DNA of 64,000 nt from Rotaria sordida (Eukaryota; Rotifera; Eurotatoria; Philodinida; Philodinidae): NCBI GenBank assembly GCA_905250125.1, contig CAJNOL010000725.1, positions 1 through 64,000 of the forward strand. Direction: 5' to 3'. The notes beneath the pieces were generated by a model. It made no database searches. It was not told the DNA's origin and saw nothing but the letters and a program-made list of their open reading frames with translations. The translations under genes and the position numbers were made by a program. Shown here piece after piece: positions 10,369 to 19,775 of the stretch (position 1 is the stretch's first letter; each line of letters opens with the position of its first letter).

Positions 10369-12411
10369 ATGGACAAAAAGCAACATTCAAAATCAACTGC
10401 TAGTGGATCTTCTTCATCGTCCACAACAAATAAACCAAAGAAAATATCATCATCAACAACAGCAGCATCAGTGTCAACGATGGGCAGAAGTGCTGCGCTT
10501 CCCCAACCTGCTCGTCGAATTATTCAGAATTTTCTTCTCGTCTGGCTCGATGCCAATATTGACGAGTCAAAGGAAGATTTTCAAAACACATTAAAACAAT
10601 TACGACGAATTGTAGCATCCATTACAACATTCACCGATTCTCAACAATGTTTCGATTATCTTAGAGGCATTACTAAGGAAAAAGTATTTATGATCGTATC
10701 GGGTTCACTTGGACAGAAAATAGCACCAGAAATGGAAGCCATACCACAATTAGAAACCGTGTATGTTTTTTGTAGTAATCAATCGTACCACAAACAATGG
10801 GCCTATAAGATACCGAAGATCAAAGGCGTATACACAAAAATCGAACCAATTTGTGAAGCTCTAGAAATTGATCGACAACGATGTGATCAAGCTACGATCT
10901 CGGTTAGTTTTAATGGTCTCGATCCTCTGTTCATGTATACACAATTGTTAAAGGAAGCACTATTAGAAATCGAAGATGACGATAGAAAATCTATCAAAGA
11001 TCTTGTTACATACTGTCGTGAACAAGAAGATATATCTGAAGATCAAATTAAACTAATCGAACGTGAATATCGTGGTCTTCGACAAATGGATGTCGATATT
11101 ATTCTTAAAATGGGTTTTTTCATCCGCCATCTACATCAACATATTGCAGACTTACATCGTGAACAGCAAAACAGCAAAGCGGCCATGCCATCAAAATTTC
11201 AAGTTTTTCGTGGTCAAGGCTTATCCATGAAAGCCTTTGAAAAAATGAAGAAAACCAAAGGTGGACTTATGTCGTTTAATAATTTCTTATCGACCAGTCG
11301 TAATTGTGATATTTCCTTCAAAAACTTTGCACGACCGGCAGCATTCGATGCAGATTCAGTTGGCATCCTCTTCATTATGAACATCGATACGGTTATTTGC
11401 ACAGCTTCATCAACACCTTTTGTCAATGTCAAAGGAGTTGGCTTTTATGACGACAAAGAAGAAGAAATTCTTTTTTCGACACATACAATTTTTCGCATCG
11501 ATCGTATAGAACGTATTGAAGATAAGCATGCAGATCGTCTCTGGCAAGTCAATCTCACCCTCGCTGGTAATCAAGATGATGATTTTAACAAGCTTACAGC
11601 ACATTTACGCGAAGAATTTACATGGACCACAGGATGGTCTCGATTTGGCGATATACTCATTAGTGTGGGTAAGTTTGAAAAAGCAGGACATCTCTATGAA
11701 TTACTCCTTGAAAAAGCCTCTTCTGACGAAGAAAGATCGGAATACTATTTTCAACTTGCCAGGGTGTATGAAGATATGGGCGAAAATTCGAAAGCTCTTA
11801 AATATTACGAAAAAGATCTTGAATTTGAACAAAAAATCCTTCCTCCGAATCATCCCAACTTGGCTACTACTTACAATCAGATCGGTTTGGTGTATGATAA
11901 CATGGGCGAGTACTCGAAAGCACTTTCATCGTATGAACGATCACTTGAAATCCGAAAAATAGCTCGCCCTCCGAATCATCCAGATTTGGCTACTTCCTAC
12001 AACAACATCGGTAATGTGTATTATAACATAGGCGAGTACTCGAAAGCACTTACATACTACGAAAAAGACCTGGAGATCAGTCTGAAAGCTCTCCCTCCGA
12101 ATCATCGCAACTTGGCTTCTTCCTACAACAACATCGGTTCGGCGTATTATAGCATGGGGGAGTACTCGAAAGCACTGTCATCATACGAGCGATCACTTGA
12201 AATCCAAAAAATAGCTCTCCCTCCGAATCATCCCGGCTTGGCTGATACTTACGAAAACATTGGTCTCGTTCATGAAAATACGGATGACTACATAAAATCA
12301 CTGTCCTTTCTACAAAGAGCATGCGATATACGCAAAAAGTCTCTTCCACCACAGCATCCTAAGATTAAGAAGTCACAAAATAACATTCAACGAGTAAAAA
12401 AGAAAATGTAA
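10369..12411 (+). CDS. NAD:arginine ADP-ribosyltransferase with TPR array
   Basis: An intronless 680-residue protein with four parts. Residues 1-45 are a Ser/Thr/Lys-rich tail. Residues about 50-165 form an alpha/beta domain (FLLVWLDANI, KVFMIVSGSLG, LETVYVFC) often paired with ARTs in rotifer proteins. Residues about 180-400 are an ART domain with the R-S-E triad visible: Arg281 in FRGQGLS, Ser in FLSTS (308-310), and the ExE pair within KEEEILF (364-366). Residues about 420-675 are TPRs, the later ones 42-residue kinesin-light-chain-like units (LPPNHP.LA..Y.NIG..Y..MGEYSKAL). The family transfers ADP-ribose from NAD to protein arginines; the TPRs probably select partners. No signal peptide, so likely cytosolic. 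All key residues are present, so it is probably active. It stands alone between transposons, unlike the intron-rich genes to its right. Confidence 0.9.
   Translation: MDKKQHSKSTASGSSSSSTTNKPKKISSSTTAASVSTMGRSAALPQPARRIIQNFLLVWLDANIDESKEDFQNTLKQLRRIVASITTFTDSQQCFDYLRGITKEKVFMIVSGSLGQKIAPEMEAIPQLETVYVFCSNQSYHKQWAYKIPKIKGVYTKIEPICEALEIDRQRCDQATISVSFNGLDPLFMYTQLLKEALLEIEDDDRKSIKDLVTYCREQEDISEDQIKLIEREYRGLRQMDVDIILKMGFFIRHLHQHIADLHREQQNSKAAMPSKFQVFRGQGLSMKAFEKMKKTKGGLMSFNNFLSTSRNCDISFKNFARPAAFDADSVGILFIMNIDTVICTASSTPFVNVKGVGFYDDKEEEILFSTHTIFRIDRIERIEDKHADRLWQVNLTLAGNQDDDFNKLTAHLREEFTWTTGWSRFGDILISVGKFEKAGHLYELLLEKASSDEERSEYYFQLARVYEDMGENSKALKYYEKDLEFEQKILPPNHPNLATTYNQIGLVYDNMGEYSKALSSYERSLEIRKIARPPNHPDLATSYNNIGNVYYNIGEYSKALTYYEKDLEISLKALPPNHRNLASSYNNIGSAYYSMGEYSKALSSYERSLEIQKIALPPNHPGLADTYENIGLVHENTDDYIKSLSFLQRACDIRKKSLPPQHPKIKKSQNNIQRVKKKM
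11750..12375 (+). repeat. In-gene tandem repeat of 126 bp (TPR units)
   Basis: The motif CCTCCGAATCATCC (encoding PPNHP) recurs exactly every 126 bp within the ART-TPR gene, with a diverged final copy (CCACCACAGCATCC). Adjacent units share long identical DNA stretches such as GGCGAGTACTCGAAAGCACT, not only similar protein. This indicates recent unit duplication or gene conversion. Confidence 0.85.
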
Positions 12412-12574
12412 TTGTTTTTCTTTTAAACAAGAAAATAAAATGGCCTTTTTGAACACGTTTGGCTTGCCGAAGCACACCAATGGCCAGAATTTCGCGCACC
12501 CGCGACCAGGGATACCCTCCGTATCCTGTTGGGTTGTACAGTAGACAAAGCCGGCAATGATAGGGCGAACATAC

Positions 12575-12660
12575 ATTTATGTATGTATGCCTAGTGCATC
12601 CATGATCATCATCTTCGGAAAGACGATGATCAGATGGATGCTTCCAATCATACATAGATG
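12575..12660. repeat. Hairpin-forming inverted repeat
   Basis: GCATCCATGATCATC pairs with GATGATCAGATGGATGC around a short TCGGAAAG-centred loop, and the outer ATACATTTATGTATGTATG pairs with CATACATAGATGTAT. The stem is about 40 bp with mismatches, located about 160 bp after the ART-TPR stop codon. Confidence 0.75.
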
Positions 12661-12884
12661 TATTTTATGAAGGCCTATCATCTGCACGCCTGTACAGGTT
12701 ACCAACAGAACGTCGGATATCCCTGGGAAGGTTCATTTTGTTTTAGAGCCACCCTCAAAAGCTCCTTTTGTTTTAATTTTTTTTGTTCTTCTGTTACGAA
12801 GAACGAGAAGAAACACAAAAACGCGATGAAAGACGGCGTGGACGGAATTACAATACGCAGCGTATGACGACAACAGGTTGTTTC

Positions 12885-13017
12885 GACGCATGCTGTGATA
12901 TTGAGTGCACGATATCAACGTCGTCTTTACACAGGTTATGTTCAATTTATTTTTCTTTTCAGCTGGAATGTGTAAGAATAAGTGAGATGTCGTGCACTCA
13001 ATATCATGCTATAAGAG
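12885..13017. repeat. Inverted repeat (about 27-bp arms)
   Basis: GATATTGAGTGCACGATATC near 12898 is complementary to GATGTCGTGCACTCAATATC near 12984, and pairing extends outward (GCATGCTGT / GCTATAA). About 65 bp separate the arms. Possibly a very short foldback relic. Confidence 0.7.
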
Positions 13018-13130
13018 TGATGACTGAACGAAAGAAGAACACAAAAAAAAATTATCGACTGTTCGTTTTAAATAGTAACACATATACATGAGACATAATT
13101 GAAAGAAGAAAATGAAAAAGGAATTTTTAT

Positions 13131-13397
13131 AAAGGACCTGGTCAGAAATCATCGATTTTTCCTCACGCTGGAAACCCTTTAAAATGAAAGTACTCTACGA
13201 CCATATAACTGCTCTGATATGAGTTTCTCAAAACCTTTTCCCTTTTGGAAATAAATACTATCAAAATGTCATAATTTTCTATGGTTTCTACACGAGAGAA
13301 CCGAACAGCTAAGTTTAGGTAAGTCCTAAGATTTAAATAATATTTTTCAATAATATTTAGTTGCATTCATAGTAGAGCTATTATTCACTAATAGTAT
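13131..13397 (+). repeat. Left terminal inverted repeat of the 3.4-kb transposon
   Basis: Near-identical in inverted orientation to 16277-16540. It begins AAAGGACCTGGTCAGAAATC, and similarity fades past about 13397 (CTATTATTCACTAATAG). The frame at 13163-13366 (minus) has a counterpart in the other arm and is a by-product of the repeat. Confidence 0.85.
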
Positions 13398-13559
13398 TTC
13401 AAGTTGAACAGACGATTTTTGTGTATAAGTCTATTTATCTAGATAATATAAATCATATATTCTATTTTCACTTAGAAAAAAAATGTTAGTTTCAATCTAT
13501 TCGAACATCTTCATTAATAAAATATTAGAAATCAATAATTTTTTCACAGTATAAAACAA

Positions 13560-15800
13560 TCAATAAGTTCTTTTCTTTTTACGTCTATTATCTTCAAGAA
13601 ATTCATCACTGGATGATTCATCTTCATTGGTATCATGTATGTCATCTTTATTACTTTTTTGTTCACGTCGATGTTGATTGAACGGTTGGAGATCTGTGAT
13701 ATTTTGTTGTAAGATAATTGATTTAGCTCTATAACCAGGTATTGGTACATCTTTGATGTTGCAATATAACTAATATAAAGCTGCAATAACATGTGCACAC
13801 GCTCCAACCGTACGTGCACCTGATTTACAAGAACAATATGAATTAATACATTTAATATTTAACAAGGATTCATAGTCACTATCATAGTCACTTGACAATG
13901 TATAATCATTTTCCCAGTTGTCATTATCAAATTGAAGAAATACTATATGATGTTTTGGCGCAGACTTTTTCGAATATCTTGATTTTATACCTTCTACTTT
14001 AATAACATTTGAATATTGCTTTGATTTATGTGTTTTAACACATATAGCTGTTGCATGTTGTAGATATGGAATAGCTAATTTTAATGCATAATCACCTAAT
14101 CCATAATCTCGAATAGTTTCTAATGTTAATGCTGGTATAAAATCAACAATTTCGTGAACTTGTCTTGTGATCCATTGGCTTCACTGTAAAAAATAGGCGT
14201 AGAATAATAAACCCTTCAAAAGGGTTTATTAACCTTATAAACGCTTTCATATACCCTTTTAGTGTCATAAACCATTTCATATACCCTTTTTCTTCATAAA
14301 CCCTAGGAAGGGTATATTATTCGTTACAGTTTCATAAACCCTTTAGGGTGTATGAGCTGTAATATGCCCTTAAAGGGTTTATTAACTTCATAAACCCTTC
14401 GGAAAAACGTTTATTAATGTGCCATTTAGAAGAAACCGTAGAATAAAAAACCCTTTTCCGAAGGGTTTATGAAGTTAATACATCCTTTAAGGGCATATTA
14501 CAGCTCATACACCCTAAAGGGTTTATGAAAGTGTAACGAATAATATGCCCTTCCTAGGGTTTATGAAGAAAAAGGGTATTTGAAATGGTTTATGACACTA
14601 AAAGGGTATATGAAAGCGTTTATAAGATTAATAAACCCTTTTGAAGGGTTTATCATTCTACGCCTATTGTTTACAGTGTTGTTGGTAGATTCTGTAGAAT
14701 ATTGGAAATAACTTCACGATGTTTGATAAATTCAACATCTTGTTCATCACTATCAGCTGGAGCGAATAATGATTCAAAATAGTTGTTATCAATAGCACCT
14801 AGTATCCTTAATAATGAATCAACTTTAGAAATTAAATTGTTATCAATAACAGTACCAATTATTCTCCATTTCTTCAACCGACCAAATCCACGTTCAATAC
14901 AACTTCGAAGTTTTGTTATTTTTCTCGTTGTGTTTGCATCTTGTGTCGATAACTGAACTTGATCTTTTGCTAATGAAGGTGGTATGCGAACTGTAAATCT
15001 TTCATTGTCTACGTTTCTAAACCCTCTATCACCAATAAATTCATCTGTTCTTTCATCAAATATATCATGAATCCTTCCAATATCTTCTTTCACGATATAA
15101 TTTCCATATGGAGGCATCATTGTGATCACCATCAGCATAGAATGGCCCCATTAAATCGAACCATCTTCCATTAGCAAATCGAACACCCAAAATTTTGATA
15201 AGGTTTCGTTTTTTATGTTCCGACGAAGTTTTTTTCTGTAATTCAAAACATTTGGATTTTTGACAGAACAGATAAATTCCATCTATAATGCCAACAACAC
15301 CAGGAAATAGTTTTTTAAATAAATCAGGTGTATTTCGTTGTATATCTGTTCTTGTAAATGCACTACTTCCAATGTAAATTGGTACAAAATCATTTGATAA
15401 TGATCCCAATATTTGATTAAAATGTGAAGATATCGATGCATGGGTTTTATATCCAAAAAATACAGCCGCTGCACGTTGGTTCATATTTTGTCTACATATT
15501 GTAAAAAATTCAAATATATGTTGTGGATTTTGATGTATAATTCGAGCAATATCACTAATATGATCAGGAAGTAAACCACATAATATTTGACATTCTTCAA
15601 CAGATATATTATAAAGTGAACTATCTGTACGATTCAAGTCATTTTTTTCTTTATCAATTAATATTTTCTTCTTATTATATTTAATCATATAGTGCTATTT
15701 TTATTCTTTTATCTCGTTTTCTATCATTTGGAAAACCGATTTGTGTACCACACGAAATACATATTCGATTTTGGGGATGTAGTGGAACACGAAATGTCAT
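13560..15800 (-). pseudogene. HARBI1-like DDE transposase with SWIM zinc finger, disrupted
   Basis: Reading leftward from 15800: a short N-terminal piece with a C..C pair (RICISCGTQIGFPNDRK), then a DDE_Tnp_4-type core, then a SWIM finger. In the core I see the first Asp in IIDGIY, the second in FIGDRGFRN and the Glu in IERGFGRLKKW, so the triad survives. The C-terminal part carries CSCKSGARTVGACAHVIAAL, which fits the SWIM pattern CxC...CxH. Damage: a one-base frame slip at about 15690, a frame slip between NDASIW and IFDERTDEF (about 15080-15130), insertion of the 497-bp element at 14182-14678, and an in-frame TAG right after VIAALY where the family usually has an aromatic residue. The frame ends at 13560 (RRKKRTY). 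The protein would have cut and pasted its own element; it is clearly dead. Confidence 0.85.
14182..14678. mobile_element. Nested palindromic element with CACTG ends (497 bp)
   Basis: Almost the whole element is one palindrome: the arms (14182 to about 14405 and about 14455 to 14678) match in inverted orientation, with ends CACTGTAAAAAATAGGCGTAG and its complement. Each arm is itself built of short inverted motifs of the type ATAAACCCTTT / AAAGGGTTTAT. TT flanks it on both sides (14180-14181, 14679-14680). Deleting the element plus one TT restores the transposase frame exactly (QNLPT|SQWITRQ), which fixes both ends and the 2-bp duplication. No coding capacity. The ends resemble the CACTA type; the transposase that moved it is unknown. 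Confidence 0.9.
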
Positions 15801-16276
15801 AATAAATGTTGAATTACTTGAATTGTAGCAACGACACAAGCTTGAGAAACAAGTGAAAGTTAATGTTGCATAAGAAAAGTAATTAATAATCAGATCAATT
15901 GATGATTTTTATAAGTATATACATCAGCAAAATTAATATGTGAGATAAATACAAATAATAATATAAGAAATTACAGATAACTATAGTATTTTAAATTACT
16001 TTTGCTTTTTTTATTCATACATATCAAACTCTGAAGAGAAATCTATATTTTTTCTTCTAACGGTTGAATATATATGAACAACAGAACGCAAGAATGATCT
16101 ATATGAACTGTGAACAAGTGTTTTTTTCACCTCTTATACACATATAAAATACTGTATTATTTAACGTAACAGCTAAGGACAAAAAAAAGCAGGTCTATCT
16201 AGTTTTTTCAAAATATTGTATGTATGTTTCGATTAATAAGATGTAAATAGTATTCATATCCACTTAATTACAAAAA

Positions 16277-16540
16277 AAACTAGTAGTTAATACCTCTACC
16301 ATAAATGCAACTAAATATTATTGAAAAATATGATTTAAATCTTAGGACTTACCTAAACTTAGCTGTTCAGTTCTCTCGTGTAGAAACCATTGAAAATTAT
16401 GACATTTTGATAGTATTTATTTCCAAAAGGGAAAATATTTTGAGAAACTCATATCAGAGCAGTTATATGGTCGTAGAGTACTTTCATTTTAAAGGGTTTC
16501 CAGCGTGAGGAAAAATCGATGATTTCTGACCAGGTCCTTT
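16277..16540 (-). repeat. Right terminal inverted repeat of the 3.4-kb transposon
   Basis: The mirror of 13131-13397, ending GATTTCTGACCAGGTCCTTT at 16540. The high similarity between arms despite a decayed transposase suggests fairly recent mobility or conversion between arms. Confidence 0.85.
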
Positions 16541-16544
16541 CTCA

Positions 16545-17835
16545 CAGGAAATGACAGGTTTTTAAGAGGCAGAGGCATCAAATTGAGCTCGGAAACTGTC
16601 CAATCGATAGAGCACGTCGGGCTCTAATTCAGAAGTTCTACGAGAACGTTAGGAAGTCCTGCTAAGCGAATCCTGACAAGTTTTACGGAACAATCTAGGA
16701 TTTCGGCTAGTTTTTACTGATTTCCTTTCGTTAGGAACATCTGGTTGTACTCCAAAGCTGCCCATTCGATACATCTGATTTAGATCTGTTTAGAAGGTCA
16801 TATGTCCCAGTTGGAATATATTTCTCAGTGAATCCTTACGGCTTTTATTAAAAACTGGAAAATTCGACCCTGTCTTAAACATTTTTCTGGGACGAGGAGC
16901 ATTGAATCAAGTTCTAAGGACGTCCATTTGATAGATCTCGTTGAGATCTATTTGAAAAGTTATATATCTCTGTTGGAAAGTACTTCTGGACAAATCGGTT
17001 CGGGTTTTTCTTGAAAAACTGAACAATTGGGCCAAGGATCAAGCATTCTTCTCAGAAAGAACGGGTCCAATGAAGTTTTAAGGGTCTCCATTCGATAGAT
17101 CTCGTTGAGATCTATTTGGAAAGCCAAATGTCTCAATTGAAAAGCACTTCTAGACGAATCAGTTCGGGTTTTATTGAAAAACTGTATAATTGAGCCCTGG
17201 ATTAGACGTTTCTCTGGGAAGGGGAGCATCGAATCAAGCTCGAATGATGTACATTCGATAGATCTCGTTTACATCCAGTCGGGAAGTTATATGTTTGGCT
17301 TGAAAAGTACTCCTGGGCGAATCTCTTCAGATCTTAGGAGAAATCTACGGATCGAACCTGTGATTGACCATTCCTGAAGGGAAGGGTTTATCAAATTGAG
17401 TTCCAAAGGTGTCCATTCGATAGAGCTCGTCGAGATCTACTTGGAAAGTTGAATCGTTTCGCTGGAAAGTGCATCCGAGCGAATCGCAACCAGTATTATT
17501 TGAAAAACCTGGTTTTTGGTGCGGATTGAAGGTTTTGAGAGCGAGAGGAATATGAAATGGGGTACCACAGATATGCATTCGATAGAGCTCGCCATGATCT
17601 ACCTGGAAACTCAATCATTAAGTTGGAAAGCGTTCCTGGGCGAATCGCGACAAGTTTTTCCAGAACTGTCTGCATTTTACACGTTTTTCTGATGATATTT
17701 AGGGATTTTCGTGGTTTGAGGGGGGAGCGGCTAGAGAAAAATGAATTATGTGGTTGGATAGAGTTCGTCGAGTTCTACTTGGAAAGTTGTTAGACTATTT
17801 TGGAAAGTTTTCTGGAGCGAATCCTGACCTAAGAT
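16545..17835. repeat. Tandem array of eight diverged ~162-bp units
   Basis: The core CATTCGATAGATCTCGTTGA (or a variant) recurs at about 16601, 16763, 16925, 17089, 17252, 17414, 17576 and 17752, i.e. steps of 162, 162, 164, 163, 162, 162 and 176. Other shared blocks are TTGGAAAGT, GGCGAATC and TTGAAAAACTG. GC content is visibly higher than the surroundings. Units are clearly diverged from one another. Minus-strand frames at 16960-17229 and 17345-17614 arise because 162 is a multiple of three; they are not supported as genes. The array begins directly at the right end of the 3.4-kb transposon. Confidence 0.85.
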
Positions 17836-17844
17836 ATCCTACGT

Positions 17845-18122
17845 CAAATCATCATTTGTTGCTTGATAAATGTGTTAAAACTTCACTACATAAAAAGAAA
17901 CCCCTTTTAATCAAGTAAACGTTTTTTTCCTCATATCAACGAGGCAGAGATGTGCAAAAAACATTGAATAGGTAGTTCTTTACAGAAAAAACATAAAAAA
18001 TGACTTTTATAGAATTTTTTCAATTTTTTCATCGATGTTCTACTTTCTTACAGTTGATACAAATTGAGTGAAGTTTCTGTTCAAGAATAGCTTAGATGTT
18101 ACTCTTTAAATAGATATATATT
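17845..18122 (-). repeat. Dispersed repeat, copy B (inverted relative to 2215-2616)
   Basis: Begins TCAAATCATCATTTGTTGC and runs to GATGTTACTCTTTAAATAG, matching the reverse complement of copy A with a gap of about 110 bp. It follows directly after the tandem array. Confidence 0.8.
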
Positions 18123-18625
18123 GCTTGTCTAGGAACGGTAAATTGAGAAAATCTATCTTGAAATCGAAAATATTTTATTCCAATCTTCATATTGTTTTAT
18201 AAATTGATTAATGAAGAAATAAATTATCTACTTTTTATTTATTATCTGTTAATCATCGATTACCTTAATGCATAATTTGAAAGCAGTAAAAAAAAGAGAT
18301 TAACTATTAATCTCTTGTCCATATGAAAATATTTTTTTTGATTTAAGATTTGAATAGAATTCATTTCCCAACATTTACTACAATTCATTATGCTAATTGA
18401 AAAGTGACTAGTTTTTTTTGCTTTTTTGAATAATCGCTTCTTTCTTTTATTTTATTTTTCATTTAACATAATGAACGTCAATGAAAACAAAAAACAAGAG
18501 AATAAAGACAAAGAAAAATCAACAATGAAACTACGAGAACAAAAAAAAAGAAAGCTAAAACAACAGAAACACCCAAGAGTGATAATATATTGTTAAATGT
18601 CTATTTTCTTTTTTTGTACTTCATT
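18123..18625. other. Gap downstream of DAD1
   Basis: About 500 bp of AT-rich DNA with A- and T-runs; no coding frame. It marks the passage from the repeat-rich island to conserved genes. Confidence 0.6.
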
Positions 18626-19041
18626 TTAGCCAATAAAATTCATTACAACTAAATGTAAAATAACATGAGCAAAGACAAAATCAGCAAAGGCTCGTTCTGG
18701 TGATACATTAAATGTTGATTGATTTGCTTTATTTAGTTGAATACGTAAACTTGCTACAAAAAAAAACAAAATAAGAATAAATTTTATTAAAAAGTCTTCA
18801 TCATTCAACAATGAAAAATCTTACCAGCCAAAATAAAAGAACCAACTGTTGAAATAAAACCCGAAAGAAATGAATTAAATGGAAATGTTCCAACAAGAAG
18901 ACAATAAACAAATTGAATAATACCCGTTAATAAAACATAAACTAAATATGCATCAATTAATTTTAATTTTTTCGGTGTACTCATTTGATATTCATCATTA
19001 AGTTTACGTAAAATACCAACGACTTGTCCTAATTGACTCAT
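18626..19041 (-). CDS. DAD1: DAD1, oligosaccharyltransferase subunit
   Basis: Two exons (19041-18825 and 18753-18626) with a 71-bp GT..AG intron give a 114-residue protein, matching the family's usual ~113. Nearly every conserved block of DAD1 is readable: the N-terminal [19 protein letters not shown], then [20 protein letters not shown], then [20 protein letters not shown]. It is a small multi-pass ER membrane protein of the oligosaccharyltransferase complex, needed for N-glycosylation and complex stability. The intron falls after ...SFILA, and the ATG at 19041 is the only plausible start. It is head-to-head with ICA1 across a 734-bp gap holding a short element. Confidence 0.97.
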
Positions 19042-19160
19042 TTTCTTTCTTATTATAATAATAAATATAAATCTAAAATTAAAATTACATCAAACTCAAT
19101 TTATATTAGTAATATACATGCATAAAAATCATTTTCCAAATAGCTCTATTTTTTTAACCA

Positions 19161-19328
19161 GTGTTTTATTCAGTGTGAGAGTCTAGTTTCTCCAAAGATC
19201 GGATTAATCCTTCCCTGGCGTGTGTCGTTCTTCTACCATATACTGTAGGTTTGTGCACTCAAAGATAAGTGTTTGCCCTCTCGGAGTTTTAAATCGTCCT
19301 TCCGGAAGAGAAAATCTGGATAAAACAA
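19161..19328. mobile_element. Short element, diverged copy (related to 20571-20730)
   Basis: Begins GTGTTTTATTCAGTGTGAGAG and ends CTGGATAAAAC. In inverted orientation it aligns over its full length with 20571-20730 (shared blocks CGTTCTTCTACCATAT-like, GTTTTAAATCGTCCTTCC-like). It lies in the gap shared by the DAD1 and ICA1 promoters. Confidence 0.65.
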
Positions 19329-19775
19329 TGTTTGTTGACATATATTCCTTTGTATAGAATTCATTTTTTTTTATTAATTTTATGAAGTACCTACTGATTG
19401 GTCATATGTAATGGTAGTTTCAAATAAAATAAAAAACTTGCTATTTTACTCTATCCTATTTTATTCGAAGAAAAATTCAATATCTAACAAAAAGTTCAAG
19501 AAAAATAACATTTGAATAATATACTTATAATTCTACTAAAGATCCAATTCGTCTTTTATTCTAAGTGACGTGTGTGTTTCTTCGTTTGGATTCTGTAACC
19601 AATTGTAAAACCATTCAATAGAGGTCGAAAGAAAATACTCTATTGGCTTGAATAAAAAAATATTTTTTTTTTCTTTTTATGAATAAGAGCGAAAAAAAAT
19701 CGAATGATTCAAGGTGTTATTTTTTTGTCGTCATTTACTTTCTATTTCCAACAAGAAACGTACTATATATAAAAA

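Larger units (their letters stand above)
12412..13130. other. Gap with two palindromes, no gene
   Basis: Several overlapping short frames on both strands are mutually exclusive and unrecognisable. Two clear inverted repeats are listed separately (12575-12660 and 12885-13017). Confidence 0.6.
13131..16540 (-). mobile_element. 3.4-kb DNA transposon with long TIRs and dead SWIM/DDE transposase
   Basis: The outer ends are AAAGGACCTGGTCAGAAATC at 13131 and its complement ending at 16540. The inverted repeats run about 265 bp (13131-13397 and 16277-16540) with few differences; each arm even keeps a 67-codon frame differing at about five residues. Between them on the minus strand lies a HARBI1-like DDE transposase with a C-terminal SWIM zinc finger, now broken. 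No certain target duplication was found (left flank ATTTTTAT, right flank CTCACAGG). A separate palindromic element is inserted inside the transposase. Confidence 0.85.

Noticed and set aside
12077-12352. 91-codon minus frame inside the ART-TPR gene
   Set aside because: A mirror of the 126-bp TPR repeats; the plus strand carries the real protein.
13163-13366. 67-codon minus frame with a near-identical copy at 16305-16508
   Set aside because: Both lie wholly within the terminal inverted repeats, so their similarity comes from TIR identity; no start context, domain or wider coding signal.
14182-14678. Telomere-like repeats (AAACCCTT motifs)
   Set aside because: Motifs alternate in orientation as mini-palindromes rather than head-to-tail, and the element has precise transposon ends.
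16960-17614. Minus-strand 89-codon frames with similar repeated wording
   Set aside because: They arise from the 162-bp tandem repeat, whose period is divisible by three; units are interrupted by stops in neighbouring copies.
2215-18122. A single giant transposon bounded by the inverted repeat copies
   Set aside because: The copies differ by a 110-bp gap, no target duplication is visible, and there is no capsid-, polymerase- or integrase-type gene inside; kept only as a finding to test.
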